A DNA stretch of 34,710 nt from an uncultured Bacilli bacterium (lineage in GTDB: Bacteria; Bacillota_I; Bacilli_A; RF39; UBA660): NCBI GenBank assembly GCA_934131005.1, contig CAKOYV010000013.1, positions 1-34,710 on the forward strand. The letters are read 5' to 3'. The stretch's first letter is position 1; every line of letters starts with the position of its first letter. The translations under genes and the position numbers were made by a program. Positions 13,590 to 22,444 of this stretch are shown here, one piece after another. Under the pieces are notes generated by a model. The model worked only from the letters and a program-made list of their open reading frames with translations. It did no database searches and was not told where the DNA came from.

Positions 13590-14727
13590 TATTAAAACAA
13601 CCATCAAAAAAGAATTAAGGTCAATATTTAGAGACAAAAAAACATTTTTAACACTCTTAATTTTCCCAATTCTAATCCCCATAATGATTTTTCTATATTC
13701 TTATATGTATAATGGCCAATCAACCCAGAAAGATTACAATATAGCCATTAACTATCAACCCAATCAAACTGAAAAAACACTTATGAAAGAATGCCATCTA
13801 AAATACAAATATTATAAAACCACAAAAAACATGAAACAAGCTTATAAAAACAAAAAAATATTAGGATACATAGTTTATAATAAAAAGAAAAATAAATATA
13901 CTATCTATACAAATAAAGATTCAGAAGATGGCATGTATGTTGCTAATTATACAACTGCTTATCTAGATTCTTATAATAATTATTTAGCTAAACTTTATTT
14001 AACAGGAGAAGATATAGATGTTGATAAAGTTTATGACAACTTTAAGTATAGCATTAAAAATCTTGATGGTGAAAACTTTATTTTAGAGATGATTTTTTCT
14101 ATTTCCTTTACATATATAATTATGTCAATTGTCTTATCATCAACAAATATGGCCACTTCCGCAACTGCTGTTGAAAAAGAAAATGGTACCCTAGAGACTC
14201 TTTTAACTTTCCCTGTAAAGCCAAGTGAATTAATAATTGGTAAATATATAGCAACTGTTATTTTAGGAATACTATCCTCGCTAATAGGTCTTATTTTAAC
14301 TATTCTAAGTATCTTAATAGCTTCTAATATTTTTGATATCTTTAACTCTATAACTATAACCATAACCCCTCTAACTATCATTATAGGTATAATCATCTGC
14401 CTAGCATCATCACTATTTATATCAGGCCTATCACTAGCCTTAACAGCCTTCTCTAAAACTTACAAAGAAGCCCAATCATCATCCCAAGTTCTAAGTATTT
14501 TAACAGTAATCCCTATGATGATATCCTTAATAGGCATTAAAACAGACCCTATCTACTACCTAATCCCCATTGCCAACTATGTCCAATTATTAATGGATAT
14601 CTTCTCTAAAAATATAAATTCTTTAAATATAACCATAGTCTTACTATCATCAGTAATCTATGTCATAATAGTCATATCTTACATAATAAAACAATATAAA
14701 TCAGAAAAAGTGTTATTTGGAGAATAA
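13576..14727 (+). CDS. ABC-2 type permease (NatB-like)
   Basis: The 383-residue protein has one membrane segment near residues 20-42, an extracytoplasmic loop to about residue 170, and five more segments in the second half. The cytoplasmic stretch AVEKENGTLETLLTFPVKPSELIIGKY (read in two overlapping parts: EKENGTLETLLTFPV, then KPSELIIGKY) is typical of NatB/ABC-2 permeases. With the preceding ATPase it forms an exporter, possibly for sodium or a peptide; the substrate cannot be read from sequence. AGGAGG lies seven bases before the ATG. The next gene, a metallopeptidase, starts one base after this stop codon. Confidence 0.88.
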   Translation: MNKNSIKTTIKKELRSIFRDKKTFLTLLIFPILIPIMIFLYSYMYNGQSTQKDYNIAINYQPNQTEKTLMKECHLKYKYYKTTKNMKQAYKNKKILGYIVYNKKKNKYTIYTNKDSEDGMYVANYTTAYLDSYNNYLAKLYLTGEDIDVDKVYDNFKYSIKNLDGENFILEMIFSISFTYIIMSIVLSSTNMATSATAVEKENGTLETLLTFPVKPSELIIGKYIATVILGILSSLIGLILTILSILIASNIFDIFNSITITITPLTIIIGIIICLASSLFISGLSLALTAFSKTYKEAQSSSQVLSILTVIPMMISLIGIKTDPIYYLIPIANYVQLLMDIFSKNINSLNITIVLLSSVIYVIIVISYIIKQYKSEKVLFGE

Positions 14728-14728
14728 A

Positions 14729-16669
14729 ATGAAGAACCTAAAAAAAATATTAATTATAATACCCATAATCTTAATAATAACTGGTTGTCAAAATAATACC
14801 AAAACACCTAAATCAGACTATTATGACTATATTAATAAAGATAATTTAAAAACTTTAAAACTAAAAAAAGATGAATATACCAAAAGTACCTTTACCCAAG
14901 CTCAGGATAAAGTTGATAAACAAACAAATAATATAATAGAAAAATTAAAACAACAAGATGAAAACTCTAACATTAATATTCTATTTAATCAATTAATAGA
15001 TATAGATACTAGAAATAAAGAAAATATTACTCCCTTAGAAAAATATATAACTAAAATAAATTCTTCTAATAATATTAAAGAATATATAAATAATGCTATT
15101 GATATAGAAAATGACTTAAGTATTCCTATTTTTACTAACATTCAAATAACAAAGGATTTTAAAGATTCCCATAAAAATATTGTTTATTTAATACCAATAA
15201 CATATGATTTTGGCACTAGTTCAGATTATTATGCTAATGCAGACTATTTGAGTTATAAAGCCTTAATAAAACAATATGGTTTAAAAATACTAAAAACATA
15301 TGGCTATAACACTAAACAAGCAAGAGAAATATCTACAAATATTACTAATATGTATAATACTATAGCGTCCATATCTCTACAATCTAAAGATTTAGAAGAT
15401 ATCTCTAAATACTATAATATTATCACTAAAGAAGATTTACAAAAAATATATTCAAATCTAGATATAGATTACTACTTAAATAAAAAGAATATTCCAAATA
15501 ATCAAAAGTTAAGTATTGTAGATATAAATAATTATAAAGCTATGAATAAATATCTAACTGAGGACAATTTAGAAGTATTAAAACAATCAACTATTCTAAA
15601 AATATTAGAAACTTATGCTCCTTATCTATCAAAAAATTATAATGATATAATATATGAATTATCTTCTAAATTAACAAATACTAAAAATAATAATACCATA
15701 AATAAACAAGCTAATGATACAATAAAAAAATTATTTACTTACGATATAGATAAATATTATGAAACCAACTATTTTCAAGAAGAAAATAAGCAATATTTGC
15801 AGAATATGACAAATGATATACTAAACTTTTATAAAAAAGACCTTCCTAATGTATCGTGGTTAAGTTCTAAAACTAAACAAAAAGCCCTAAAGAAATTAGA
15901 CAAAATGACTGTCAATATAGGCTTAGTAGATACAAATGATGATTACTCCAAAGAATATAATTTAAATTACCAAGATAGTTTAATTCAAAATATTATTAAA
16001 ATTCAAAATATTATTAATAAACATGAATTAGCTAAATTACAATCATCAACAACATCTCAAGAAATATCGCAAACAACAGTCAATGCTTACTATAATCCCA
16101 ATGATAATTCTATTAACCTTCCCATTTCCACAATTAACCTTTTTGCTCCTAAAAATACATATTATCAAAATTTAGGAACAATTGGAATGATTATAGCCCA
16201 TGAAATAACGCATGCTTTTGATACTAATGGTTCAAAATTTGATGAAGATGGCAACTTAAAAAATTGGTGGACTAAAGAAGATAGACAAAAATTCAACGAG
16301 TTAGAGAAAAAAGTTATAAAATATTATAATAAATATGAACCAGTAGCAGGTGAAGAAATAAATGGCCAAAAAACTGTTAACGAAAACATTGCTGATTTAA
16401 AAGCTGTATCTACTATTTCTAGGATTGCTTTATCAAAAAATGCCACCAATAAAGAAATGAAGGATATGTATACTTCTTTTGCAAAGCTATGGGCAAATGT
16501 ATCAACTGATGAATATCAAAAATTATTACTTTTAAATGACACTCATGCTCCCGCTAAATACCGTGTTAATGCTACTTTATCATCAACTGATGCCTTTTAT
16601 AAAACCTATAATCTAACTCCGTTTGACAAAATGTATCTAAAACCAAATGCTCGCATTAAAGTTTGGTAA
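14729..16669 (+). CDS. M13-family metallopeptidase lipoprotein (PepO/neprilysin-like)
   Basis: The 646-residue product begins with a lipoprotein signal (LIIIPIILIITGC). It contains the zinc site HEITH (491-495), the third ligand in ENIAD (552-556), and the C-terminal family motif with HAPAKYRVNATLSSTDAF, including the substrate-binding Arg. M13 enzymes cut short peptides; as a lipoprotein this one would work on the outer face of the membrane. The ATG at 14729 has GGAG six bases upstream, which decides against the TTG at 14717. It is translationally tied to the ABC exporter, so exported peptides may be its substrates (inference). Confidence 0.93.
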   Translation: MKNLKKILIIIPIILIITGCQNNTKTPKSDYYDYINKDNLKTLKLKKDEYTKSTFTQAQDKVDKQTNNIIEKLKQQDENSNINILFNQLIDIDTRNKENITPLEKYITKINSSNNIKEYINNAIDIENDLSIPIFTNIQITKDFKDSHKNIVYLIPITYDFGTSSDYYANADYLSYKALIKQYGLKILKTYGYNTKQAREISTNITNMYNTIASISLQSKDLEDISKYYNIITKEDLQKIYSNLDIDYYLNKKNIPNNQKLSIVDINNYKAMNKYLTEDNLEVLKQSTILKILETYAPYLSKNYNDIIYELSSKLTNTKNNNTINKQANDTIKKLFTYDIDKYYETNYFQEENKQYLQNMTNDILNFYKKDLPNVSWLSSKTKQKALKKLDKMTVNIGLVDTNDDYSKEYNLNYQDSLIQNIIKIQNIINKHELAKLQSSTTSQEISQTTVNAYYNPNDNSINLPISTINLFAPKNTYYQNLGTIGMIIAHEITHAFDTNGSKFDEDGNLKNWWTKEDRQKFNELEKKVIKYYNKYEPVAGEEINGQKTVNENIADLKAVSTISRIALSKNATNKEMKDMYTSFAKLWANVSTDEYQKLLLLNDTHAPAKYRVNATLSSTDAFYKTYNLTPFDKMYLKPNARIKVW

Positions 16670-16690
16670 AAAATTATAAATAAAAATTTA

Positions 16691-16735
16691 ACTAATAAGT
16701 TAAGAAGCTAAAGGCCTTAATTTATTAGTTTTTTT
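16691..16735 (+). terminator. Intrinsic terminator after the M13 peptidase gene
   Basis: A 14-bp stem with one G-U pair (16691-16704 with 16716-16729) is followed by T7. Confidence 0.85.
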
Positions 16736-16793
16736 ATGCGTCAAAAAAATTTTTTGCAAAAATTTTAGAAATAAGAAGGAAATAATAATTAAA

Positions 16794-16800
16794 TGTCGAA
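16794..16800 (+). promoter_or_regulatory. Possible Spo0A box upstream of the adhesin gene
   Basis: TGTCGAA is a perfect 0A-box heptamer, 24 bases before the adhesin start. A single heptamer can arise by chance, and I see no strong -10 near it. Confidence 0.25.
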
Positions 16801-16824
16801 TGATATAAGTAGAGGAGGTAAAAG

Positions 16825-19260
16825 ATGAAAAAAATAAAATCATATTCACAAAGAATTAAAAGCAAAAAAATTTATCAAGGACTATTTATAATTCCTATAA
16901 TTTTAATTATTTTAGTCCTAGCAATTACCGTAAATGCCGGAGAAAAAGATTCAACGTTAGTAAGGAGTGTAAGTGATAAAGGCTATGCCGTAGCACCCTT
17001 AGCCGATAAAACCCATTTATATAACTTTGAATTATATTTCATTAACAGCATCACAACATACTGTCTAGAAATAGGCAAGAAAATAACTACAGATGTCTAC
17101 AACTCTACTGATAATTTAAATGAACAACTATCTATAACAAAACTTAACAAAAACCAACTAAATTATATCAAGGAAATAGCCTATTTTGGATATAGTTACC
17201 CTTATCAATATGAGTATAAATATTATATGGCAGCCCAAGAAATGATATGGGAATATTTAAATCCTGGTGTAGATATAACCTGGAGTAGTACTCTAGATAT
17301 TAATGGCCCCAAAATAAATCTTAATGATTACAAAGAAGTTATAGCAACTCGTATCAAAACATACGATAAAGATATAAGTTTTAAAACTATAACAGGAAAA
17401 ATAGGCTCAACAATTACTTTAAAAGATACAAATTCTGTCCTACCTTATTATGAAATATTATCATCATCACACCATCAGATAGAAATAGATAATAAAAATT
17501 CAACTCTAAAAATAAATTTTAGTGATAACTATATTGGAAAAGATAAAATAATATTGAAACGAAAGGAAAATTATTCCAATCCTGTTAAAGTATATTATTT
17601 TGAAAATTCACAAAAATTATTATCAGCAGGAAAATTAGAAAGTAAAACTCAAGAAATAAATTTAAATATAGAAGGACAAGCCTTAACAACTGAATTAGTA
17701 GATAAAGACACCTTAACAAATACTCCATCCCCACAAGCTTCTCTAGCATCAGCTAAGTATGAAGTATATGATAAAGATAAAAAATATGTAACTAGTTTTA
17801 CAACTGATGAGGCAGGAAAAAATACAATTCCTAATCTTTATCATGAAAAATATTATATTAAGCAAATAAAAGCTAGCAAAGGCTATAAATTAAATAATGA
17901 ATTATATGAAATAGATTTAACATCTACGAATAACAAAATAACTCTAACTGAAGAAGTAATAAAAAGTGATATTGAAATAAATAAATTATATGAAGTATCA
18001 GGTGAATATAAAAGAGAAGCTAATATAAAATTCAATATATATGATAACAAAGATTGCCTATATACAACACTAGTAACAACTTCATTTGGCACTGATAAGA
18101 TAACTTTACCATATGGAGAATACACAATAAAACAAGAAAATACCACATATGGATATAATAAGGTATCAGATATTAAAATCATAATAAATGAAGATAGTAA
18201 TCCAATTATTCGTTATGATTTAGTTGACAAAAAAATAACTACTAAACTTCAAATAACCACAATGAATTTATCAACAAAATCTATCATTGCCGAAAAAAAT
18301 ATTAAATATAAAATAAAAGACTTAAGTACAAATAAATATGTTTCTTATTTAAAAGTAGATAATACTAAAACAACAACTTTTTCCACAGATAATAGTGGAA
18401 AAGTAATAATACCTGTCTCTTTATCATATGGAGAATATCAAATTGAACAAATTAATCCACCCAAACATTACCTAAAAAATGAAAATAGTACATTATTAAC
18501 AATAAATGATAAATCAGAATATTTTTATCAGAATGATGAAGTAGTACTAAATGTAGATTTTTATAATAAGCCAATTGTTGGTAAAATAAATATCTCAACT
18601 ACTAAAGAAGAATTAAATCCTAAAAATAGTAACTTGCTCAATATCATTCCTAGAAAAAATATTGAAGTAAAAATATATCATGATAATAAAATAATAAAAA
18701 CTACAAAAACAAGTGAAGATGGCACATTAATTTTGGATAATTTAAATTTAGGAAAATATTGTATAAAAGAGGGAAAGAATGAAGAATGTTTTGAATTAGT
18801 AAATAAAGATAATCAAACAGAAGTAATAGAAAAAAATATTGAATTTAGAGAAAAACTTATAAGAGGAAATGTAACCATTAAAAATATTGATAATAATAAT
18901 GAATCTGTACCAAATTCTATAATTGATATTTACAAAGATACAGATGTAATAGATACTAAAACTACTGATAAAGATGGCCAAATTAAATTATCAAATTTAA
19001 AAAAAGGCAAGTATTGTGTCATTCAAAGAAAAGTTGCAGATAAATATATATTAAATACAGAAAAAATATGTTTTGAAATTAATGATGATAATAAAGATGT
19101 AAAAATAAACATTTTAAATAGTTTAAATAACCAAAAAATAATAAAAATACCAAATACATTGAGCAACGATTACAGTTATTTAATAATAGTTATAATCTTA
19201 TTAATAATATCAGGCGTTGGTTTATATAAAAAGATTCCTTTTATTACTAAGCGTCATTAG
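16825..19260 (+). CDS. Thioester-domain surface adhesin with Cna-B/SpaA-like repeats
   Basis: The 811-residue protein has an N-terminal signal/anchor (hydrophobic 20-36) followed by a thioester domain. Cys80 in TTYCLE and Gln138 in AAQEMIWE are spaced as in TQXA domains, which form an internal Cys-Gln thioester that binds host molecules covalently. About five SpaA/Cna-B-like beta modules follow, each with a pattern of YEVYDKD, a TTDEAGK-like turn, and YYIKQI or YCIKEG. The C-terminus is a sorting signal: IPNTL (775-779), a hydrophobic helix, and KRH. IPNTL departs from LPxTG. The start has AGAGGAGG eight bases upstream. It overlaps the sortase gene by 44 bases, so the pair is dedicated. Likely role: covalent attachment of the cell to host or neighbour surfaces. 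Confidence 0.88.
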   Translation: MKKIKSYSQRIKSKKIYQGLFIIPIILIILVLAITVNAGEKDSTLVRSVSDKGYAVAPLADKTHLYNFELYFINSITTYCLEIGKKITTDVYNSTDNLNEQLSITKLNKNQLNYIKEIAYFGYSYPYQYEYKYYMAAQEMIWEYLNPGVDITWSSTLDINGPKINLNDYKEVIATRIKTYDKDISFKTITGKIGSTITLKDTNSVLPYYEILSSSHHQIEIDNKNSTLKINFSDNYIGKDKIILKRKENYSNPVKVYYFENSQKLLSAGKLESKTQEINLNIEGQALTTELVDKDTLTNTPSPQASLASAKYEVYDKDKKYVTSFTTDEAGKNTIPNLYHEKYYIKQIKASKGYKLNNELYEIDLTSTNNKITLTEEVIKSDIEINKLYEVSGEYKREANIKFNIYDNKDCLYTTLVTTSFGTDKITLPYGEYTIKQENTTYGYNKVSDIKIIINEDSNPIIRYDLVDKKITTKLQITTMNLSTKSIIAEKNIKYKIKDLSTNKYVSYLKVDNTKTTTFSTDNSGKVIIPVSLSYGEYQIEQINPPKHYLKNENSTLLTINDKSEYFYQNDEVVLNVDFYNKPIVGKINISTTKEELNPKNSNLLNIIPRKNIEVKIYHDNKIIKTTKTSEDGTLILDNLNLGKYCIKEGKNEECFELVNKDNQTEVIEKNIEFREKLIRGNVTIKNIDNNNESVPNSIIDIYKDTDVIDTKTTDKDGQIKLSNLKKGKYCVIQRKVADKYILNTEKICFEINDDNKDVKINILNSLNNQKIIKIPNTLSNDYSYLIIVIILLIISGVGLYKKIPFITKRH

Positions 19261-19774
19261 TATAATCATAATCTTTATTTTCAGAAACTTTTCTTCATTA
19301 TATAAAATTAGTTTAAAAGCAGAACTTATTATCTCAAAAAAATTTAATCCCATTTTAACTTATTCAAAAGTAAATACACATCTATTAACAATTGAAATTC
19401 CTAAAATATCCTTAAAAAGAAAAGTTTATAATTTAAATACTCCTGAAAATAATGTAGATGCAAATATTGAAATCATCTCATCCTCAAAGCTTAAATATAA
19501 CAATATTATTCTTGCATCCCATTCTGGAAATAGTAAAAATGCTTACTTTACCAAAATTAAAAATTTAATATTAAATGATAAGATATTTATCTATTATCAA
19601 AATAAAAAATATAAATATATTGTATCAGATAAGAAATATATTAAAAAAACTGGCTATTTAAAAATAAATGAATATATGCCTGATACTCTAATTTTAATAA
19701 CATGTAGTCTAAAAGAAAGAGATAAACAATTAATTATATATGCTAATTTAACAAATATAAGTGAATATAAATAG
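19217..19774 (+). CDS. Sortase (class D-like), partner of the adhesin
   Basis: The 185-residue protein has an N-terminal membrane segment (about 6-24) and a sortase barrel. The catalytic His is in ASHSG (about residue 102), the Cys in LITCS (about 162), and the Arg about eight residues on in SLKERDKQ. Sortases cut the sorting motif and join the substrate to the cell wall or to another pilin. The start is uncertain: an in-frame stop lies at 19205, and TTG at 19217 is the only usual start codon before the conserved part. It has a weak AGG nearby, so translation probably depends on coupling with the adhesin gene. The family is clear; the class is tentative. Confidence 0.88.
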   Translation: MVYIKRFLLLLSVISIIIIFIFRNFSSLYKISLKAELIISKKFNPILTYSKVNTHLLTIEIPKISLKRKVYNLNTPENNVDANIEIISSSKLKYNNIILASHSGNSKNAYFTKIKNLILNDKIFIYYQNKKYKYIVSDKKYIKKTGYLKINEYMPDTLILITCSLKERDKQLIIYANLTNISEYK

Positions 19775-19840
19775 CAAAAATAGTTAAAAATATTAATATA
19801 CACAAAGTAATTTTAAAAATGTAAACAATTACTAATTTCA

Positions 19841-19869
19841 TAGACTGAAAAAAAATAACTTGTTATAAT
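19841..19869 (+). promoter_or_regulatory. Promoter of pta
   Basis: TAGACT at the -35 (19841-19846), a 17-bp spacer and TATAAT (19864-19869) with TG at 19861-19862 form a combined -35/extended -10 promoter. Confidence 0.65.
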
Positions 19870-19888
19870 AAAATTGGAGATGATAAGT

Positions 19889-20884
19889 ATGAGCCAAATA
19901 ATTGACAAGATAAAAGAAAGAGCAAAACAAAATATAAAAACAATTGTCCTTCCTGAAACAATGGATAAAAGAACTATAGTAGCAGCAGATAAAATTTTAA
20001 AAGAACATATTGCTAATATTATTTTAATAGGTACCGAAGAGGAAATAAATAAAAATAGTGAAGGATTAGATATTACAAAAGCAACTATAATCAACCCCCA
20101 CACATCAGATTTAACAGATACATTAATAGAAAAATTATACCAACTAAGAAAAGAAAAGGGAATGACTAGAGAGAATGCCAAAGAATTATTATTAAATGAC
20201 TATATGTATTATGCATGTATGCTCGTAAAAGAAGGTAAAGCTGACGGAGCTGTATCTGGCGCTTGTCATTCTACTTCAAATACTCTTCGACCAGCTCTTC
20301 AAATATTAAAAACAGCTCCAGGCATAAAATTAGTATCAGCTTTCTTCTTAATGGAAGTTCCTAATTGTGAATATGGAGCAAAAGGCACATTTTTATTTGC
20401 CGATTCAGGTTTAGAGCAAAATCCTACTCCTGAAAAATTAGCCGCTATAGCTGGAAGTAGTGCTGATTCATTTAAACTATTAACAGAAGAAGAACCAATA
20501 GTAGCAATGTTATCACATTCAACAAAAGGAAGTGCAAAACACCCTGATGTCGATAAAGTAATCGAAGCAACTAATCTAGCTAAATATTTGTATCCTAATT
20601 ATAAAATAGATGGAGAATTACAGCTTGATGCAGCAATTGTACCATCAGTTGCGTCTTCTAAAGCTCCATCATCATCTGTAGCAGGTCATGCTAATGTATT
20701 AATTTTCCCAGATTTAGATGCAGGAAATATAGGATATAAACTAGTGCAAAGATTAGCAAAAGCTGAAGCATACGGCCCTATAACTCAAGGAATAGCAAAA
20801 CCAGTTAATGATTTATCTAGAGGATGTAGTGCTGATGATATAGTAGGTGTAGTAGCAATAACAGCAGTTCAAGCTAATAACTAA
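19889..20884 (+). CDS. pta: Phosphate acetyltransferase
   Basis: The 331-residue enzyme exchanges acetyl-CoA and phosphate for acetyl phosphate and CoA; with acetate kinase it yields ATP and acetate. Family marks are IVLPETMDKRT near the start, GKADGAVSGACHST, FADSGLEQNPTPEKLA, MLSHSTKGSAKHPDVDKV, and DGELQLDAAIVPSVA. Length fits the short Bacilli type without regulatory domains. The ATG at 19889 has GGAG nine bases upstream; the reading frame opens earlier at a TTG that is less likely. The next gene starts 19 bases on, so acetyl phosphate formation and an amino-acid catabolic dehydrogenase share an operon. Confidence 0.95.
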   Translation: MSQIIDKIKERAKQNIKTIVLPETMDKRTIVAADKILKEHIANIILIGTEEEINKNSEGLDITKATIINPHTSDLTDTLIEKLYQLRKEKGMTRENAKELLLNDYMYYACMLVKEGKADGAVSGACHSTSNTLRPALQILKTAPGIKLVSAFFLMEVPNCEYGAKGTFLFADSGLEQNPTPEKLAAIAGSSADSFKLLTEEEPIVAMLSHSTKGSAKHPDVDKVIEATNLAKYLYPNYKIDGELQLDAAIVPSVASSKAPSSSVAGHANVLIFPDLDAGNIGYKLVQRLAKAEAYGPITQGIAKPVNDLSRGCSADDIVGVVAITAVQANN

Positions 20885-20903
20885 AAAGAAAGAAGGAATA
20901 ATA

Positions 20904-21956
20904 ATGAGTAAAATAAAAGTAGCCCAATATGGTTGTGGTAAAATGAGTGCATATACTATGAAGTATGCAATAGAGCAAGGTATGGAAATAGTAGCAGCCA
21001 TAGATATTAATCCTAATATAATTGGTAAAGATATAAGTGAAATAATAGGAGGAAGCTCTACAGGAATATCAATAACAAGTGCTGATAATGCTGAAGAGTT
21101 ATTAAAAGAAGTAAATCCAGATATATGTATAATAACAACAATGAGTCTCATTAAAGATGTTGAACAAGCTTTAATGTTATGTGCTAAATTAGGAATAAAT
21201 GCTATAACAACTTGTGAAGAAGCCTTTTATCCAATGAATTCTTCACCAAACTTAACAAAAGAATTAGATGCCTTAGCCAAAAAAACAAATTGTACAATTA
21301 CAGGAAGTGGTTATCAAGATGCCTTTTGGGGAAATCTAATTACAACAATTGCAGGAGCAACACATAATATTACTAAAATAAAAGGTTCCTCATCATACAA
21401 TGTAGAAGATTATGGAATAGCTCTAGCAAAAGCTCATGGCGCAGGATTAACATTAGAAGAATTTGATAATGAAATAGCTTCAGTTGACAGAATTTCAGAA
21501 GAAGAAAGACAAGAAATAATTAACAAAGGTGAATATCAACCAAGTTATATGTGGAATGTTAATGGTTGGTTATGTGACAAACTAGGTTTAACAATAACAG
21601 AGCAAACTCAGAAATGTATTCCACAGACATATAAGGAAGATATTAACTCTAAAACCTTAAATATGACTGTAAAAGCAGGTATGGCAACTGGTATGAGTGC
21701 GGTTGTAACCACCAAAACAGAAGAAGGGATAACAATAGAAACTGAATGTATAGGTAAAGTTTATGGACCAGATGAATTTGATGCTAATAATTGGACTGTA
21801 TACGGTGAACCAAATACAAATCTAGTAATAAACAAACCTCAAACAGTAGAATTAACCTGTGCAACAATTGTTAATAGAATTCCAGATGTTTTAGCAGCAA
21901 ATCCAGGATTTATTCCAACTTCAAAAATGGGAGAACTTAAATATAGAGCAAATTAA
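20904..21956 (+). CDS. 2,4-diaminopentanoate dehydrogenase-like NAD(P)-dependent enzyme
   Basis: The 350-residue protein starts with a Rossmann fold (VAQYGCGKMSAYTMKYAIE; Asp in VAAIDINP) of the dihydrodipicolinate-reductase-like group. It continues with TTCEEAFYP and GSGYQDAFWGNL, characteristic of the amine dehydrogenase branch that includes 2,4-diaminopentanoate dehydrogenase of clostridial ornithine breakdown. That pathway yields acetyl-CoA, which suits the neighbour pta. The other ornithine-pathway genes are not in the window, so the exact substrate remains open. AGAAGGA lies ten bases before the ATG. The gene ends in a hairpin that includes its last codons. Confidence 0.78.
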   Translation: MSKIKVAQYGCGKMSAYTMKYAIEQGMEIVAAIDINPNIIGKDISEIIGGSSTGISITSADNAEELLKEVNPDICIITTMSLIKDVEQALMLCAKLGINAITTCEEAFYPMNSSPNLTKELDALAKKTNCTITGSGYQDAFWGNLITTIAGATHNITKIKGSSSYNVEDYGIALAKAHGAGLTLEEFDNEIASVDRISEEERQEIINKGEYQPSYMWNVNGWLCDKLGLTITEQTQKCIPQTYKEDINSKTLNMTVKAGMATGMSAVVTTKTEEGITIETECIGKVYGPDEFDANNWTVYGEPNTNLVINKPQTVELTCATIVNRIPDVLAANPGFIPTSKMGELKYRAN

Positions 21957-21966
21957 GCTCTTTTTT
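21945..21966 (+). terminator. Intrinsic terminator of the pta operon
   Basis: AGAGC (21945-21949) pairs with GCTCT (21957-21961), loop of seven, followed by a T-tract. The stem is short and overlaps the stop codon. Confidence 0.65.
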
Positions 21967-21981
21967 ATTTTAAAAAAACAG

Positions 21982-22010
21982 TTGAATAAACAAGAAAAAA
22001 AAGATATAAT
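21982..22010 (+). promoter_or_regulatory. Sigma-A-type promoter of the rlmN-rpe operon
   Basis: TTGAAT (21982-21987), a 17-bp spacer and a perfect TATAAT (22005-22010) give a good promoter 25 bases before the first gene. Confidence 0.7.
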
Positions 22011-22034
22011 TATATCAAGAAAGTAGTGATATAA

Positions 22035-22430
22035 ATGACCAAAAAAATTCAAAAAAAATCTAAATCAAATAAAAAAGAACAAATTACAAAACAACAAGAA
22101 TTAGAAATTCAAAAAAAACATAAAAATATATTTTATTTAGTTTTAGCAATTGTTGATGTTGTAACAATAATTTATTTTGCTAGACATAACATCGTTAATT
22201 ACGTAAAAGTAGGAGAAAAAACAGTATTAATTAGTAGCACCAAAAATTTATTATTAGGCAAAAACTATATAGTTCTAATAACAAGTGCATTCTTTTATAT
22301 TTATACCATAGTAACAAGAAAAATTTTATTCAAACAAAACCTAACTAAAAAATTTGTACTTCTCCTTTTAGCGTTCATTTTTGGATTAAACATAGCCTTA
22401 TTTTACCTTTTTACTAAAAAGATAGTTTAA
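22035..22430 (+). CDS. Small membrane protein, unknown function
   Basis: A 131-residue protein with a very basic N-terminus (Lys-rich to about residue 30) and three predicted membrane helices (about 33-51, 80-97, 107-127). I do not recognise a family. It is the first gene of the operon that continues with rlmN, 14 bases downstream. The ribosome binding site (AGTGAT) is weak compared with its neighbours. Confidence 0.75.
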   Translation: MTKKIQKKSKSNKKEQITKQQELEIQKKHKNIFYLVLAIVDVVTIIYFARHNIVNYVKVGEKTVLISSTKNLLLGKNYIVLITSAFFYIYTIVTRKILFKQNLTKKFVLLLLAFIFGLNIALFYLFTKKIV

Positions 22431-22444
22431 ATCGAGGAGGAATT

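Noticed and set aside
14031..14396. A 121-codon leftward frame opposite the ABC permease gene
   Set aside because: It is the antisense of a clear membrane protein, with no ribosome binding site or recognisable product.
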